Assembly (NCBI GenBank): GCA_028818385.1
Contig: JAPPNY010000099.1
Coordinates: forward strand, 1 to 22,922
Direction of reading: 5' to 3'
DNA from: Spirochaetaceae bacterium
GTDB taxonomy: Bacteria > Spirochaetota > Spirochaetia > SZUA-6 > Bin103
DNA: 22,922 bases
The notes below the pieces were generated by a model. It saw only the letters and a list, made by a program, of their open reading frames with translations, was not told the origin of the DNA and searched no databases. This document shows positions 14,372 through 22,922 of the stretch, piece after piece. The translations under genes were made by a program, and so were the position numbers. Within the stretch, counting starts at the first letter, position 1. The number at the start of each line of letters is the position of its first letter.

Positions 14372-15932
14372 GTGGCGGACTCCGGCGGCTGCAGCGCCGC
14401 AGATGGCGAATACCGACGTGAAGCTGTCGTCGGTCGCCAAGTTTGCCGTGTACGGGATTCTGTGCGTATTGCTTTCGGATATTTCGAACGATACGCCGAC
14501 GGCGTTCCTGGTGGGCCGTATCGTTTTAGCGGGGCTCCTGTACGCTACGCTGCTGCTCCCGGCGAGAGATGCAGCGACGCTGTTGCTGGTGATCGCTCTC
14601 GCAGGACAGGACATCGTGTCGGTGGGACCGGCGGATCCGGAGCACATGACGTCGGCGATCTGGCAGTTGTCGCTGGGACCGCTCAATCCGAGTGCGGTGT
14701 TCTTCGGATGCCTGATCTATCAGCTCGCGCGGATCCGGCTGTACCGAGCCGGTTGGCCGATCGATGGCGCTCTGCTGTGGTTCCTGTCCGTGCCGATGGT
14801 CAGCGGGCTTCTGTACGGAGGGGTGTTTCTGGAATTCGGGGTTTCCGAATACGTGACGGACATTCGATTTCCGCTCATGTTGGTTGGTAGCGTGGTTCTT
14901 TACGGCTCGGTGCTGCGGTCACACCCGGGCTGGGCGGCGGAGTTGGTCGCGGCGCTCTTCGGGGTGCTGTTCGCCCGGCACTTCATGGACGTGATCTATC
15001 TGGCGGCGAACTATGGGGCGCAGGGGCTTGCCGGTGTGAGCCGTTCGAGCGAGGACTCGGCAAAGGGCGCCGTGAACCTACTGATCCTCGTCGGTCTGGT
15101 GGCGATGGTGGTTCGGGGACGGAGGAGGCTCGTCGGAATCGCGATGGTGGTAGTGTTCGGAGCACTGTCGATTGCCTACGCCACGAGGCTGATATGGGTC
15201 TGTCTGGTCCTGGGAGGGTTGGTCCTGCTGTCGATCCTGAGGGGCCCTAGGGGCCTGGCGGTGCTGGTGCTGAGTCCTGTGCTGATAGGCTCGGCGGCGA
15301 CGCTCCTGACGGTACTCAATCCCGGCTCGGCGCTGGTCGCCGCCGTCCGTGCCGGCACCGTGACGCACGGCCGATCGGCGGAGACCTTCGCGGTCGACGT
15401 AGAATACAATGTGCTTTCGCGGATCGACCCGATCCGATACGCGGAAGCGGTGAATGTTTTGGACTCTCTGGGAAGGCGGGGCGCGTACCTCTGGGGAACG
15501 GGGTACGGCGGTTACTATGAGGACGATGCGGTGGATTTCGTCGAGCGCAGGATGGGAACGTCGTTCCCGCCGTTCATGTATCAATCAGGGCGGTTCTTCA
15601 ACACCCATGAGTTTCTGACGCACGTGTTTCTCAAGCATGGAGCGATCGGTATTGCGCTGATCGCATCCGTGTGGATACTGCCGGGCGCGGCGCTCGTTCG
15701 CGCGCTACGACGCGAGCGGGCTCTCAATAGGGGAAGTCCAGCGACGATGGTGATCATGACAGCGGCGCTCACCGCCTATCTGCCTACCTCTATGTTACAC
15801 AACTATTGGTCGGGGAAGGGGCTATTCTTGAGCGGGATCATCATCGCCTTGTGCATTCATCTCGCACGGGCGCGCGGGGCACTCGTTGGCTCACAGCGCG
15901 GCGCCCGTGCGCTCGTGACGCCAAGTGGGTGA
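14358..15932 (+). CDS. Wzy-like O-antigen polymerase/ligase
   Basis: About 524 residues with a dozen hydrophobic segments, for example FAVYGILCVLLS, FLVGRIVLAGLLYATLLL, LLLVIALAGQDIV, FPLMLVGSVVLYG, LLILVGLVAMVV, VWILPGAALV and IIIALCIHLA, with a large loop between 15300 and 15600. The loop has GTGYGGYYEDD and FFNTHEFLTHVFLKHGAIGI, the G-x-G and H-x-x-x-x-x-x-x-x-x-H pattern common in O-antigen polymerases and ligases. It would join repeat units in the periplasm. The ATG at 14358, behind GGAGGT, is preferred to the GTG at 14355. It overlaps the preceding gene by 14 bases. Confidence 0.8.
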   Translation: MAATEWRTPAAAAPQMANTDVKLSSVAKFAVYGILCVLLSDISNDTPTAFLVGRIVLAGLLYATLLLPARDAATLLLVIALAGQDIVSVGPADPEHMTSAIWQLSLGPLNPSAVFFGCLIYQLARIRLYRAGWPIDGALLWFLSVPMVSGLLYGGVFLEFGVSEYVTDIRFPLMLVGSVVLYGSVLRSHPGWAAELVAALFGVLFARHFMDVIYLAANYGAQGLAGVSRSSEDSAKGAVNLLILVGLVAMVVRGRRRLVGIAMVVVFGALSIAYATRLIWVCLVLGGLVLLSILRGPRGLAVLVLSPVLIGSAATLLTVLNPGSALVAAVRAGTVTHGRSAETFAVDVEYNVLSRIDPIRYAEAVNVLDSLGRRGAYLWGTGYGGYYEDDAVDFVERRMGTSFPPFMYQSGRFFNTHEFLTHVFLKHGAIGIALIASVWILPGAALVRALRRERALNRGSPATMVIMTAALTAYLPTSMLHNYWSGKGLFLSGIIIALCIHLARARGALVGSQRGARALVTPSG

Positions 15933-17100
15933 CGCCGTAATCTGGAGGGTGGGTGGGCAGCGGGTCGAGGTCGTTACGTTCGATCCGGTGAGCGTTGGCT
16001 ACTCCCATGCGATGTTCAACGCCGCGATCGTTCGGGCGCTCGGTGTGGCCGCCAACGTCGACGGAATTCATCTGCTGCTGGAGAAGTCCGCGCTGGAGTC
16101 GACGGCCTTCCGGGGGTTGACGGCGCTTCCGAAAGTGAAAGCATGTCGGGCACTTCCCGAGGGATCGCTGGGACATGGGCGATGGGCGGAGATGAAGCGG
16201 TCGGTGGTTTGCCATGCGCAGATGTTTCGGGCGGTGAGCAGGAGGAGATCGATCGTCTGCCTTCATCTGGCGGCCGACAATCTCATGAGCCCTTTGTCGT
16301 TGCTGCTCGGCACGGTCGTGCGCGGCGGGTGCGCCTGCGTGATATTGCACAACAATGCGCACCGGATCAAAGCGTCGCGGGCGGCCAGATTGCTGTGGGG
16401 CGCAGTGTTTCGATCCGGCGTGCGGCCGATCGTCTTGGCGCAATCGGTCCATGAGTTCTACGACCGGCTGTATCCGAGAGTCCGGTTCAACCTGATTCCA
16501 CACCCGTCATACGCGGAGGTGGGCGGGCCGGGTGAGGCGAACGTTCGGGAGCCCGAGCGACGATTCCTGTTTCTCGGGCGTCATGGTCGCTCTTCGGCCA
16601 CGGTGGAATTTCTGGGCAGGTTCATTTCGGCATGCTCGGCAGCGCGCGATGGCGACCCGATGACAATCGTCGCAGAGCGGTCGGTTGCTTCGCAGGTGGC
16701 CGACATGGCGGGCGGCGCGGGAATAGGGCTGCGAATGTATGACTGGCCGGCGGAACATGATGATTACTACGGCATGCTGCGCAAGGCGAGGTTCGTGGTG
16801 TTCCCGCCGCACGCGTCCGACCGCATCACCGCCAGCGGGGTTCATGCCGACGCGACATCGTGCTGCGTTCCGGTGATCGCACCGACACGTGGGGTGTTTC
16901 GTGAGAACGTACCGGATTCCGGCGCACGGCTCTTGTACGACGACGTGCAGTCCGACCTGCATGACGTGGTGGCAAGCGCCGTCGGGATGTCTGCCGCGGC
17001 GTATCAGGAGCTGCGGTCGGACGTGGCTGACGTGCGGCGCCGGTGTGACACGGTGCGGACCGCCGAGCGATTGAACGGTTTGTTGACGGCGGTAGGATGA
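15925..17100 (+). CDS. Glycosyltransferase, GT-B fold
   Basis: A 391-residue protein. The N-terminal domain includes VEVVTFDPVSVGYSHAMFNA and CVILHNNAHR, the C-terminal domain RRFLFLGRHGRSSATVEFL and VVFPPHASDRITASGVHADA, then CCVPVIAPTRGVFRE, the usual region where family-1-like enzymes hold the nucleotide sugar. The E-x7-E motif is not obvious, so it is a divergent member. It starts with GTG at 15925 and overlaps the polymerase stop by eight bases; its own stop (17098-17100) overlaps the flippase ATG. It probably adds one sugar of the repeat unit. Confidence 0.75.
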   Translation: MGDAVIWRVGGQRVEVVTFDPVSVGYSHAMFNAAIVRALGVAANVDGIHLLLEKSALESTAFRGLTALPKVKACRALPEGSLGHGRWAEMKRSVVCHAQMFRAVSRRRSIVCLHLAADNLMSPLSLLLGTVVRGGCACVILHNNAHRIKASRAARLLWGAVFRSGVRPIVLAQSVHEFYDRLYPRVRFNLIPHPSYAEVGGPGEANVREPERRFLFLGRHGRSSATVEFLGRFISACSAARDGDPMTIVAERSVASQVADMAGGAGIGLRMYDWPAEHDDYYGMLRKARFVVFPPHASDRITASGVHADATSCCVPVIAPTRGVFRENVPDSGARLLYDDVQSDLHDVVASAVGMSAAAYQELRSDVADVRRRCDTVRTAERLNGLLTAVG

Positions 17101-18653
17101 TGACGGGTTCGTACATCGATGGCAGCGGCACTTCGCTGAGAAGCAAGGCGCTGTCCGGGTCGTTCTGGCTGTCGTCGCAGTGGCTGCTCAACAAGATCGT
17201 GACGTCGGTCTCGATGCTCGTGATCGCTCATTTTCTTTCTCCGGATGACTTCGGCGTGGCGGCGACGGCTCTCGCGTTTGCCGCCCTGGTCTACGTCATG
17301 CCGCTGCCGGCGATGGGCGATGTACTGGTGGCCCACCCGGGACGAATCGAGCTCCTGGCACCGACGGCGGCGCGTCTCAGTTGGCTGGCGGCGGCGTTGG
17401 GAACGTGTCTGATGGCGGGTTCGATTCCGCTCGCCCTTCGATGGTACGATGCGTACCCTGCCGCTTGGCTGGGAGGCTTGCTGGCGGTGCTGGCCATTCG
17501 TCCGGTGCTGGAGGGATTGTCGGTCGTGCCGCGCTCGAACCTTCGATTGCGATTGCGGTTTCGCGCGGTTGCGCTGATCGACGGCGTCTTTCAGTTGCTG
17601 GCGACGCTGCTTTCGACGGTTCTTGCCGGAATCGGAGCTCGAGCGGCGTCTCTGGTGGTCCCGCAGATCGTGAACCAAGCCGGGAGAGCCGCAGGCTATG
17701 TCCGGACGGGGGCCGTGCGGAGCACCCGGCGCTTCCACCGCGGGATCGCGTACCTGCTCATGCGCGACTTCATGAGGGGTGGGATCGCTCAATACATCCA
17801 TGGCCTCACCCTGCAGGTAAACCTCATGATCCTGGGCTATGTGTCGGGGGCGTATCAGGCTGGCCTCTACGGGTTCGCGAGCATGCTGGCTGTCCAGATC
17901 AACTCCATGATCGCTACACGGCTCGGTGAGGTGATGCAGCCGATCCTGGGCACGCTGCAGGGTGACACGGTCCGGCAGGCGCGGGCGTTTGTGCGATCGC
18001 TGCAGGCACTCGGCGCCGTGTGCATCCCGCTGGCGCTGCTGCAGGCGGTGCTGGCCGAACCACTCTTCGAATTGCTGTTCGACCCCAAGTGGCGCCCGGC
18101 GATCGGCTTGTTCCAGATCCTGGCGTTGCGCGAGGTGTTCGCCTTCGCGGCCGGCCCCAACATGTCATGCCTGAAAGCGCAGGGGCGCTTCGGGGTCCTG
18201 TTGACGTATCAGGTCGTGCACATCGCGCTTACCGTACCGATCTACTGGTTCGCGGCCCGAGAAGGGGGCGCGATCGGTGTGGCCATCGGGAGCGCGATCG
18301 TATGGTGCGTAACGACCGTCTTCGTCACATGGCTGTGTACCAGCAGGGACTCCCGAGGAGACGTCGGCGGGGTGATTCGGTTGTTTGCGCGGCCGTTGCT
18401 CTCCACCCTCCCGTTGTTCGGCGGCGGATACCTCCTCGTTGGGGTTTTGAGTCGGTGGCATGCAGCGGGACAAATCGTCGCCGTAGCGATCGTCGGGCCG
18501 ATGCTGGCGGTTCTGGCATTATTGATCATTCGGCTGGTGGATCCGGATTTCAGATCGTTGCTCGATGGCCTGCTGCGCTCAGGGCGCCGGCGGATCGGGC
18601 AGTGGCGACAGCGCGCCCAGCCAAGCTCCAGCGGCGCCGCAGGGGATCGATGA
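17097..18653 (+). CDS. Wzx-like oligosaccharide flippase (MOP superfamily)
   Basis: A 518-residue membrane protein with about a dozen helices. The N-terminus (LRSKALSGSFWLSSQWLLNK, then IAHFLSPDDFGVAATALAF) is the hallmark of polysaccharide flippases of Wzx/PST type; later helices include MRDFMRGGIAQYIHGLTLQV and EVFAFAAGPNMSCLKAQGRF. It would flip the undecaprenyl-linked unit to the periplasm. It has two adjacent ATG codons at 17097 and 17100, and the start overlaps the previous stop; its own stop overlaps the next gene by ATGA. The Arg-rich C-terminal tail is short and cytoplasmic. Confidence 0.88.
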   Translation: MMTGSYIDGSGTSLRSKALSGSFWLSSQWLLNKIVTSVSMLVIAHFLSPDDFGVAATALAFAALVYVMPLPAMGDVLVAHPGRIELLAPTAARLSWLAAALGTCLMAGSIPLALRWYDAYPAAWLGGLLAVLAIRPVLEGLSVVPRSNLRLRLRFRAVALIDGVFQLLATLLSTVLAGIGARAASLVVPQIVNQAGRAAGYVRTGAVRSTRRFHRGIAYLLMRDFMRGGIAQYIHGLTLQVNLMILGYVSGAYQAGLYGFASMLAVQINSMIATRLGEVMQPILGTLQGDTVRQARAFVRSLQALGAVCIPLALLQAVLAEPLFELLFDPKWRPAIGLFQILALREVFAFAAGPNMSCLKAQGRFGVLLTYQVVHIALTVPIYWFAAREGGAIGVAIGSAIVWCVTTVFVTWLCTSRDSRGDVGGVIRLFARPLLSTLPLFGGGYLLVGVLSRWHAAGQIVAVAIVGPMLAVLALLIIRLVDPDFRSLLDGLLRSGRRRIGQWRQRAQPSSSGAAGDR

Positions 18654-19807
18654 CTCACCAGGACGGTCGTCTGCGCCTGGCCGTGCTGCAGCGCGTGTGC
18701 CCGGATTACCGGGTGGCTCTGTTTGCCGCCCTCGCCGCAGCCGAGAACGTGGAGTTGAGGCTGTTCATCGGAGGGGACATTCCGCAGAGCAAGGTACGAA
18801 GCGCACGCGATCTGAACGGCGTTCCCGTGACGCGGCTGAGGACAAGGTTTGTCCGCTTCGGGCGTCGCATCCTTCCTCTTCACATCGGCTTGATTGACGA
18901 ACTCAGGAGATTCAAGCCGGCGGTCATTCTCTGCGAAGGGGAGAGTCATTTTCTCGGTTACTTGCAGGCGATCTACTATCGCGCTCGCTACGCGAAGCGC
19001 ACGGCGCTCATCCACTGGTGCTTCATCACGCTGCCGGGCGAGACGCAGACCCGCCGGGGTGTCATCGCAATTGTCAAGTCGTACTTTCGCAGGTACTTCG
19101 ATGCATTCCTGGTGTACTCCTCGTTCAGCAGAGACCGTCTGACGGATCTCGGTGAGGATCCGCAGAAGGTGTTCGTCGCGACCAATGTCGGTGATGTCGA
19201 CAGATGCGTCCGGCTTTCGGACGGTATCTACGAGACCACGTCGGACGCCCGGCGCAAACTGGGTCTGCCGGACCGATTTACCGCCCTCTACGTTGGCACG
19301 CTGAGTCGGAACAAGCGCCCGGACCTGCTCATCGACCTTGCCGCGCAAAGCGGTGAGGACCGCTACACGTACATCATTGCGGGCGACGGCGAACTGTTGG
19401 AGCATCTTCGAATGCGGGTGACGCAGGAAGGACTGACTCACGTCCGGCTTGCCGGGAAGGTCAGGGAAACACTCCCGCTGTACTACCGCGCTGCGGATGT
19501 TCTGTTGATTCCCGGCCGCGGCGGGATCGTGATCTCCGAGGCGATGGCGTTCGGCCTGCCGGTGGTCGTGCACCAAGCCGACGGCACCGAGTATGACCTT
19601 GTACAAGACGGGGTCACGGGCCTGCGTGTGTCCGGCGCCGGAGTCGAGGACTTCCAGGCGGCGCTGGAAGACCTCCGTGCCGATCCGCTCAGGCGCACGA
19701 GGATGGCGTCGGCAAGCCAACAGGCGGTGCGGAGCCTATGGACTACCGGTAACATGGTGAGTCAGATTATCCATGCGGCCCGATGTGCCCGGTCCGCCCG
19801 AACCTGA
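18650..19807 (+). CDS. Glycosyltransferase family 4
   Basis: A 385-residue GT-B enzyme, ATG at 18650 in an ATGA overlap with the flippase stop. The frame stays open far upstream inside the flippase gene, but the family start MTHQDGRLRLAVLQRVCPDY fixes the true one. The donor half starts ALYVGTLSRNKRPDLLIDLA, continues YIIAGDGELLEHL and VRLAGKVRETLPLYYRAADV, and has ISEAMAFGLPVVV, the usual sugar-binding loop of GT4. It is the last transferase before the amidination genes, with which it overlaps by about 35 bases if the amidotransferase starts at 19773. Confidence 0.88.
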   Translation: MTHQDGRLRLAVLQRVCPDYRVALFAALAAAENVELRLFIGGDIPQSKVRSARDLNGVPVTRLRTRFVRFGRRILPLHIGLIDELRRFKPAVILCEGESHFLGYLQAIYYRARYAKRTALIHWCFITLPGETQTRRGVIAIVKSYFRRYFDAFLVYSSFSRDRLTDLGEDPQKVFVATNVGDVDRCVRLSDGIYETTSDARRKLGLPDRFTALYVGTLSRNKRPDLLIDLAAQSGEDRYTYIIAGDGELLEHLRMRVTQEGLTHVRLAGKVRETLPLYYRAADVLLIPGRGGIVISEAMAFGLPVVVHQADGTEYDLVQDGVTGLRVSGAGVEDFQAALEDLRADPLRRTRMASASQQAVRSLWTTGNMVSQIIHAARCARSART

Positions 19808-20993
19808 GGACCCGACCTTGTACCTGGAACCGGAACATGCCCTCCCGGCGACGCACGACGACCGAAGCTATCAGCGGTGCACGGTATGCGTGATGGACAC
19901 GACCGATGGACACATCAGCTTCGACGGCGAAGGCATCTGCGACCACTGCCGGACCTTTCAGCAGGACATTCTGCCGCACTGGGATCCGGAGCAGGAGGAC
20001 GAACGGGCGATAGAGACCTTGGTGGAGAAGATCGGCAGCGCGGGCCGGGACAAGGACTTCGATTGCATCATCGGCATGAGCGGGGGGGCGGACAGCTCCT
20101 ACCTCACCTATTGCGCGAAGGAGAGGTTCGGCCTGCGCCCACTGGTGTTTCATGTCGACGCAGGATGGAACACGCAGATCGCCGTCAACAACATCGAACG
20201 CATCATCGATGGCCTTGAACTGGACTTGTACACGGAGGTCATCGATTGGGCGGAGATGCGCGACCTTCAGTTGGCGTTCTTCAAGTCGGGCGTGCCACAT
20301 ATCGACACGCCGCAGGACCATGCCTTCTTCGCGACAATGTACAAGTTCGCGGAGGCGCACAGGGTTCAGTATATTCTCACCGGCGCGAACTATGCTACCG
20401 AGTGCATCCGCAATCCCGTGGAGTGGATGTACCACCAATCGGACTCGATCCAGCTTCGCGACATTCACCGCCGTTTCGGTACCGCCCCGCTGCGGACGTT
20501 TCCGTTGACGACCATTCTCAGACACAAGGTCTATCTTCCATACGTCAAGCGCATCAAGGTCGTCCGGCCTCTGAACCATGTCCGTTACCGCAAACAGGAG
20601 GCGGTCGACTTCCTGCAGCGTCGGTTCGGATGGCAGCACTATAGACAGAAGCACTTCGAATCGCGGTTCACGCGCTTCTACGAGGGCTACTGGCTGCCTG
20701 CGCGGTTCGGCTACGACACCCGCAAGGTGCAGTTCTCGAGCTTGATCGTGACGGGTCAGATGAGCCGGGCGGACGCGCTCGACGAGCTGCAGCGGCCGCC
20801 GGATGCCGATATCGATGTCGCCGCGGAAATGCGGTACGTCGCCAACAAGCTCGCGATCCCGGTGGACGAGCTGCGGAGCTACCTTGCTCTTCCGCACCGG
20901 ACGTTTCGAAACTACCGGTCCCAGCACCGACTGTACCGGCTCGGCGGTTGGGCCATGAGAAAACTGCGCATGGAGAAGGGCGGCAAGAGATGA
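19773..20993 (+). CDS. wbpG: N-acetyl sugar amidotransferase (WbpG type)
   Basis: About 406 residues. Four cysteines in two pairs, RCTVCVMDTTD (36, 39) and CDHC (56, 59), are characteristic of the family; SGGADSSY (103-110) is the ATP-pyrophosphatase P-loop that adenylates the acetamido oxygen of the sugar. Such enzymes, as in the Pseudomonas aeruginosa O5 wbpG/hisH2/hisF2 set, take ammonia from the HisH/HisF pair and turn N-acetyl into N-acetamidino. The start may be ATG at 19773, which overlaps the preceding gene, or TTG at 19818 behind GAGGA; the latter gives MYLEPEHALP. The stop overlaps hisH by ATGA. Confidence 0.9.
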   Translation: MRPDVPGPPEPEDPTLYLEPEHALPATHDDRSYQRCTVCVMDTTDGHISFDGEGICDHCRTFQQDILPHWDPEQEDERAIETLVEKIGSAGRDKDFDCIIGMSGGADSSYLTYCAKERFGLRPLVFHVDAGWNTQIAVNNIERIIDGLELDLYTEVIDWAEMRDLQLAFFKSGVPHIDTPQDHAFFATMYKFAEAHRVQYILTGANYATECIRNPVEWMYHQSDSIQLRDIHRRFGTAPLRTFPLTTILRHKVYLPYVKRIKVVRPLNHVRYRKQEAVDFLQRRFGWQHYRQKHFESRFTRFYEGYWLPARFGYDTRKVQFSSLIVTGQMSRADALDELQRPPDADIDVAAEMRYVANKLAIPVDELRSYLALPHRTFRNYRSQHRLYRLGGWAMRKLRMEKGGKR

Positions 20994-21601
20994 TCGGGAT
21001 CGTGGACTACGGACTCGGGAACGTGCGGGCCTTTGTCAACATCTACGAGCGCATGAAGGTGCCCGCGGCACTGGTGAGCTCCGAGGACGAGTTGACCGAT
21101 GCCGACAAGATCATCCTTCCGGGCGTGGGGGCGTTTGACTGGGCAATGGAGCGCCTTGCGGCGTCGGGGATGATCGATTGCCTCAACGAACTGGTGCTGT
21201 CAGAGCGGCGGCCGGTGCTCGGTGTGTGCGTCGGCATGCAGATCATGGCGCGGCGAAGCGACGAGGGCGAGCGCCGGGGATTGGGCTGGATCGACGAGGA
21301 CGTCAGGCGTTTCGAGAGCAGGGCCGAAGATCCGAGCGTGCGCCTACCACATATGGGCTGGAACGACGTGGTTCCGCGGGACTCGGAGACCCTGTTTCGC
21401 AACCTTGGAGAACCGCGGTACTATTTCCTGCACTCCTACCACATCGCTCCGCGCGACGATGGCCTTATCCTTGGCCGCACGGACTACTTGGGGACGTTCG
21501 CGTCGGCAGTCCGGTCGGACAATATTTTTGGAGTGCAGTTTCACCCGGAAAAGAGCCATGCGTGGGGCGTGCAGCTACTGCGGAACTTCGCCGATCTCTA
21601 G
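20990..21601 (+). CDS. hisH: HisH-like glutamine amidotransferase
   Basis: A 203-residue class I glutaminase: IVDYGLGNVRAF at the start, LPGVGAFDWAM, nucleophile C80 in VLGVCVGMQIMA, and the H185/E187 pair in VQFHPEKSH. It hydrolyses glutamine and passes ammonia to its partner. Here, beside the sugar amidotransferase and HisF-like gene, it most likely feeds sugar amidination, not histidine biosynthesis. The ATG at 20990 overlaps the previous stop by four bases, and the HisF-like gene begins one base after its stop. No other histidine gene is in the window. Confidence 0.92.
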   Translation: MIGIVDYGLGNVRAFVNIYERMKVPAALVSSEDELTDADKIILPGVGAFDWAMERLAASGMIDCLNELVLSERRPVLGVCVGMQIMARRSDEGERRGLGWIDEDVRRFESRAEDPSVRLPHMGWNDVVPRDSETLFRNLGEPRYYFLHSYHIAPRDDGLILGRTDYLGTFASAVRSDNIFGVQFHPEKSHAWGVQLLRNFADL

Positions 21602-21602
21602 C

Positions 21603-22391
21603 ATGCTGCGCCCCAGGATCATTCCGTGTCTGCTTGTCAGGAACGGCGGGCTCGTGAAGACCGTTCGGTTCGGAACTTCGAAGTACGTTGGTGATCCGCT
21701 TAACACGGTACGCATATTCAACGAGAAGGAAGTAGACGAGCTAGCGGTTTTCGACATCGACGCTTCCGTGGAGAGCCGGGAGCCGGATTACCGCCTGATC
21801 GAGCACTTGGCGGTCGAGTGCCGGATGCCGTTGTGCTACGGAGGAGGAGTCAAGACCGTCGAGCAGATTCAGCGCATCGTCGGTCTGGGAGTGGAGAAGA
21901 TCGCGATCTCGGCGGCCGCGGTAGCGAATCCTGGGATCGTCCGGGAAGCCGCGCTGCGCGTAGGCAGCCAGAGCATCGTCGTCGTCATCGATGTCAGGCG
22001 CCGCGGGTGGCTTCAGAAGAACGAGGTGGTCACGCACAACGGCAAGCGCGCCACCGGACTGGCGCCCGTGGAGTTCGCCGTCAAGTGTGAAGGGCTCGGA
22101 GCCGGCGAAATCGTGATCAACTCGGTCGATCGGGATGGGACGATGAAGGGATACGACCTGGAGGTCGTGCGGGGCGTACGGGAAGCGACATCGTTGCCCA
22201 TTACCGCGGTCGGAGGCGCGGGCAGTCACGCGGATCTCGCGTCGCTCATAGGGGAGTTCGGCATCATTGGCGCAGGTGCGGGCAGTCTGTTCGTATTCAA
22301 GGGAAAATATCGGGCGGTACTAGTCAATTATCCAACGCACGAGGAGAAGGAGGCGATCGCTCGGAATGCCGCGGGCCATTCGAGACCCTGA
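21603..22391 (+). CDS. hisF: HisF-like partner of sugar amidination
   Basis: A 262-residue (beta/alpha)8 barrel of the HisF family, with IIPCLLVRNGGLVKTVRF, PLCYGGGVKTVEQIQ, VVVIDVRRRG, VINSVDRDGTMKGYDLEVVR and ITAVGGAGSHADL. In histidine HisF the start reads IPCLDV, with Asp11 as a catalytic base; here it is Leu (IPCLLV), while the Asp130 equivalent in VIDVRR is kept. That loss suits a barrel that only channels ammonia from HisH to the sugar amidotransferase. It is the last gene of the plus-strand operon, 12 bases from a convergent gene. Confidence 0.92.
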   Translation: MLRPRIIPCLLVRNGGLVKTVRFGTSKYVGDPLNTVRIFNEKEVDELAVFDIDASVESREPDYRLIEHLAVECRMPLCYGGGVKTVEQIQRIVGLGVEKIAISAAAVANPGIVREAALRVGSQSIVVVIDVRRRGWLQKNEVVTHNGKRATGLAPVEFAVKCEGLGAGEIVINSVDRDGTMKGYDLEVVRGVREATSLPITAVGGAGSHADLASLIGEFGIIGAGAGSLFVFKGKYRAVLVNYPTHEEKEAIARNAAGHSRP

Positions 22392-22403
22392 AGGCGGTCG
22401 GTA

Positions 22404-22922
22404 TCAGGTCTGGCGACGGAGAAAGAGGTAGTTGTGGTCGTCGAAAGAGTAACTATCGTAGCCGAACTCGCATATCCGTTGCACAATCTGTCTGGTGTCG
22501 ACGACGGAATAACGCTGAACCGCATGGTGATGGAACTCGACGAAGATCTGCCGGAAAGGAGCGAGATCGTCTTCGCGAACGTTCCGCAGGAGTTCATACT
22601 CGGCGCCCTCAATGTCCAGCTTTAGGATGTCGGCAGAGTCCAGACCGAGATGTTCGAGCAGGGCTGTCGGGGTGACGGTCGTGACTTCGTATCTCGTCAG
22701 GTCATCTCGAATGGCGTTGACGTGGTCCGGCATGAGGGAGCCGCTCTCGTTCGTGGTGGATTCCAAGAAGGTCGTGGTAGAGTTGTGGGCGGAGATAGCC
22801 CAAGGGACGTGTCGAAAGCGGTCGGGGTATCTGTCGGCAAGTCTGGCTAGCGCGGACCGGTGCTTCGAGGTAGTTCCTGTCCGGCAATCCCCGGTTTGAG
22901 AGAAGGAGCCAGCGGGGAGCGC
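22404..22922 (-). CDS. FkbM-family methyltransferase, 5' partial
   Basis: The frame is open to the right edge (173 codons, no stop), so the N-terminal SAM-binding part lies outside. Visible residues include LARLADRYPDRFRHVPWAIS, where FkbM proteins read out the residue and its neighbours, then SADILKLDIEGAEYELLRNV, the strongly conserved LKLDIEGAE motif, and FVEFHHHAVQRYSVVDTR near the end. FkbM enzymes are O-methyltransferases often found in polysaccharide clusters. The visible internal starts (a TTG at 22766) are not needed. It is convergent with the amidination operon. Confidence 0.85.
   Translation of the reverse strand, partial: ALPAGSFSQTGDCRTGTTSKHRSALARLADRYPDRFRHVPWAISAHNSTTTFLESTTNESGSLMPDHVNAIRDDLTRYEVTTVTPTALLEHLGLDSADILKLDIEGAEYELLRNVREDDLAPFRQIFVEFHHHAVQRYSVVDTRQIVQRICEFGYDSYSFDDHNYLFLRRQT

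Noticed and set aside
18242..19720. Minus-strand open frame of 492 codons
   Set aside because: Antisense to the flippase end and a glycosyltransferase with good motifs; it looks like a shadow of high-GC coding.
19767..20927. Minus-strand open frame of 386 codons
   Set aside because: Antisense to the sugar amidotransferase, whose Cys pairs and P-loop are clear.
20990..22391. Histidine biosynthesis operon (hisH, hisF)
   Set aside because: No other his gene is present, the sugar amidotransferase precedes them, and HisF lacks the first catalytic Asp.

Overview
The window is a G+C-rich, gene-dense stretch of a bacterial chromosome. Lipobox signal peptides, a probable outer-membrane barrel protein and an O-antigen-type polysaccharide cluster point to a Gram-negative organism. 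Many toxin-antitoxin (TA) modules and a truncated Rpn-family nuclease suggest an uncultured environmental or host-associated lineage; I cannot assign a phylum.

Bases 1-1964 hold a 5'-truncated DUF1232 (YkvA-like) gene, a minus-strand MntA/HepT-like nucleotidyltransferase-HEPN pair, and a plus-strand MazE/MazF-type pair whose promoter contains a perfect palindrome. Bases 2066-5927 are a minus-strand secretory operon: a barrel-like exported protein, a large lipoprotein zinc peptidase of M30 type with an Ig-like and a DUF2135-like domain, and a small lipoprotein. The first two genes are each broken by one apparent missing G in a G run, so either the assembly has homopolymer errors or both genes are decaying.

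Bases 6053-11939 are an accessory island: a ParD/ParE-type pair, an XRE-ImmA/IrrE protease paired with a PIN-like protein, an antisense small membrane protein, a PIN toxin with a ribbon-helix-helix antitoxin, a tandem pair of unrecognised paralogues with CxxC motifs, a small coiled-coil protein, a solitary HigA, and an Rpn remnant that has lost its catalytic N-terminus.

Bases 12100-22922 are a surface-polysaccharide cluster. A minus-strand sugar-nucleotide epimerase diverges from eight plus-strand genes that overlap or nearly touch: glycosyltransferase, Wzy-like polymerase/ligase, glycosyltransferase, Wzx-like flippase, glycosyltransferase, then an N-acetyl sugar amidotransferase (WbpG type) with its HisH-like glutaminase and HisF-like partner. 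The last three together should convert an acetamido sugar into an acetamidino sugar. A convergent FkbM-type methyltransferase runs off the right edge. The glycosyltransferases would build a repeat unit, the flippase export it, the Wzy-like protein polymerise or ligate it, and the amidination trio and methyltransferase decorate it.

No rRNA, tRNA, CRISPR array or complete insertion sequence was recognised, and no gap without a gene exceeds 300 bases. The best candidate for something undescribed is the tandem CxxC paralogue operon at 9684-10742.
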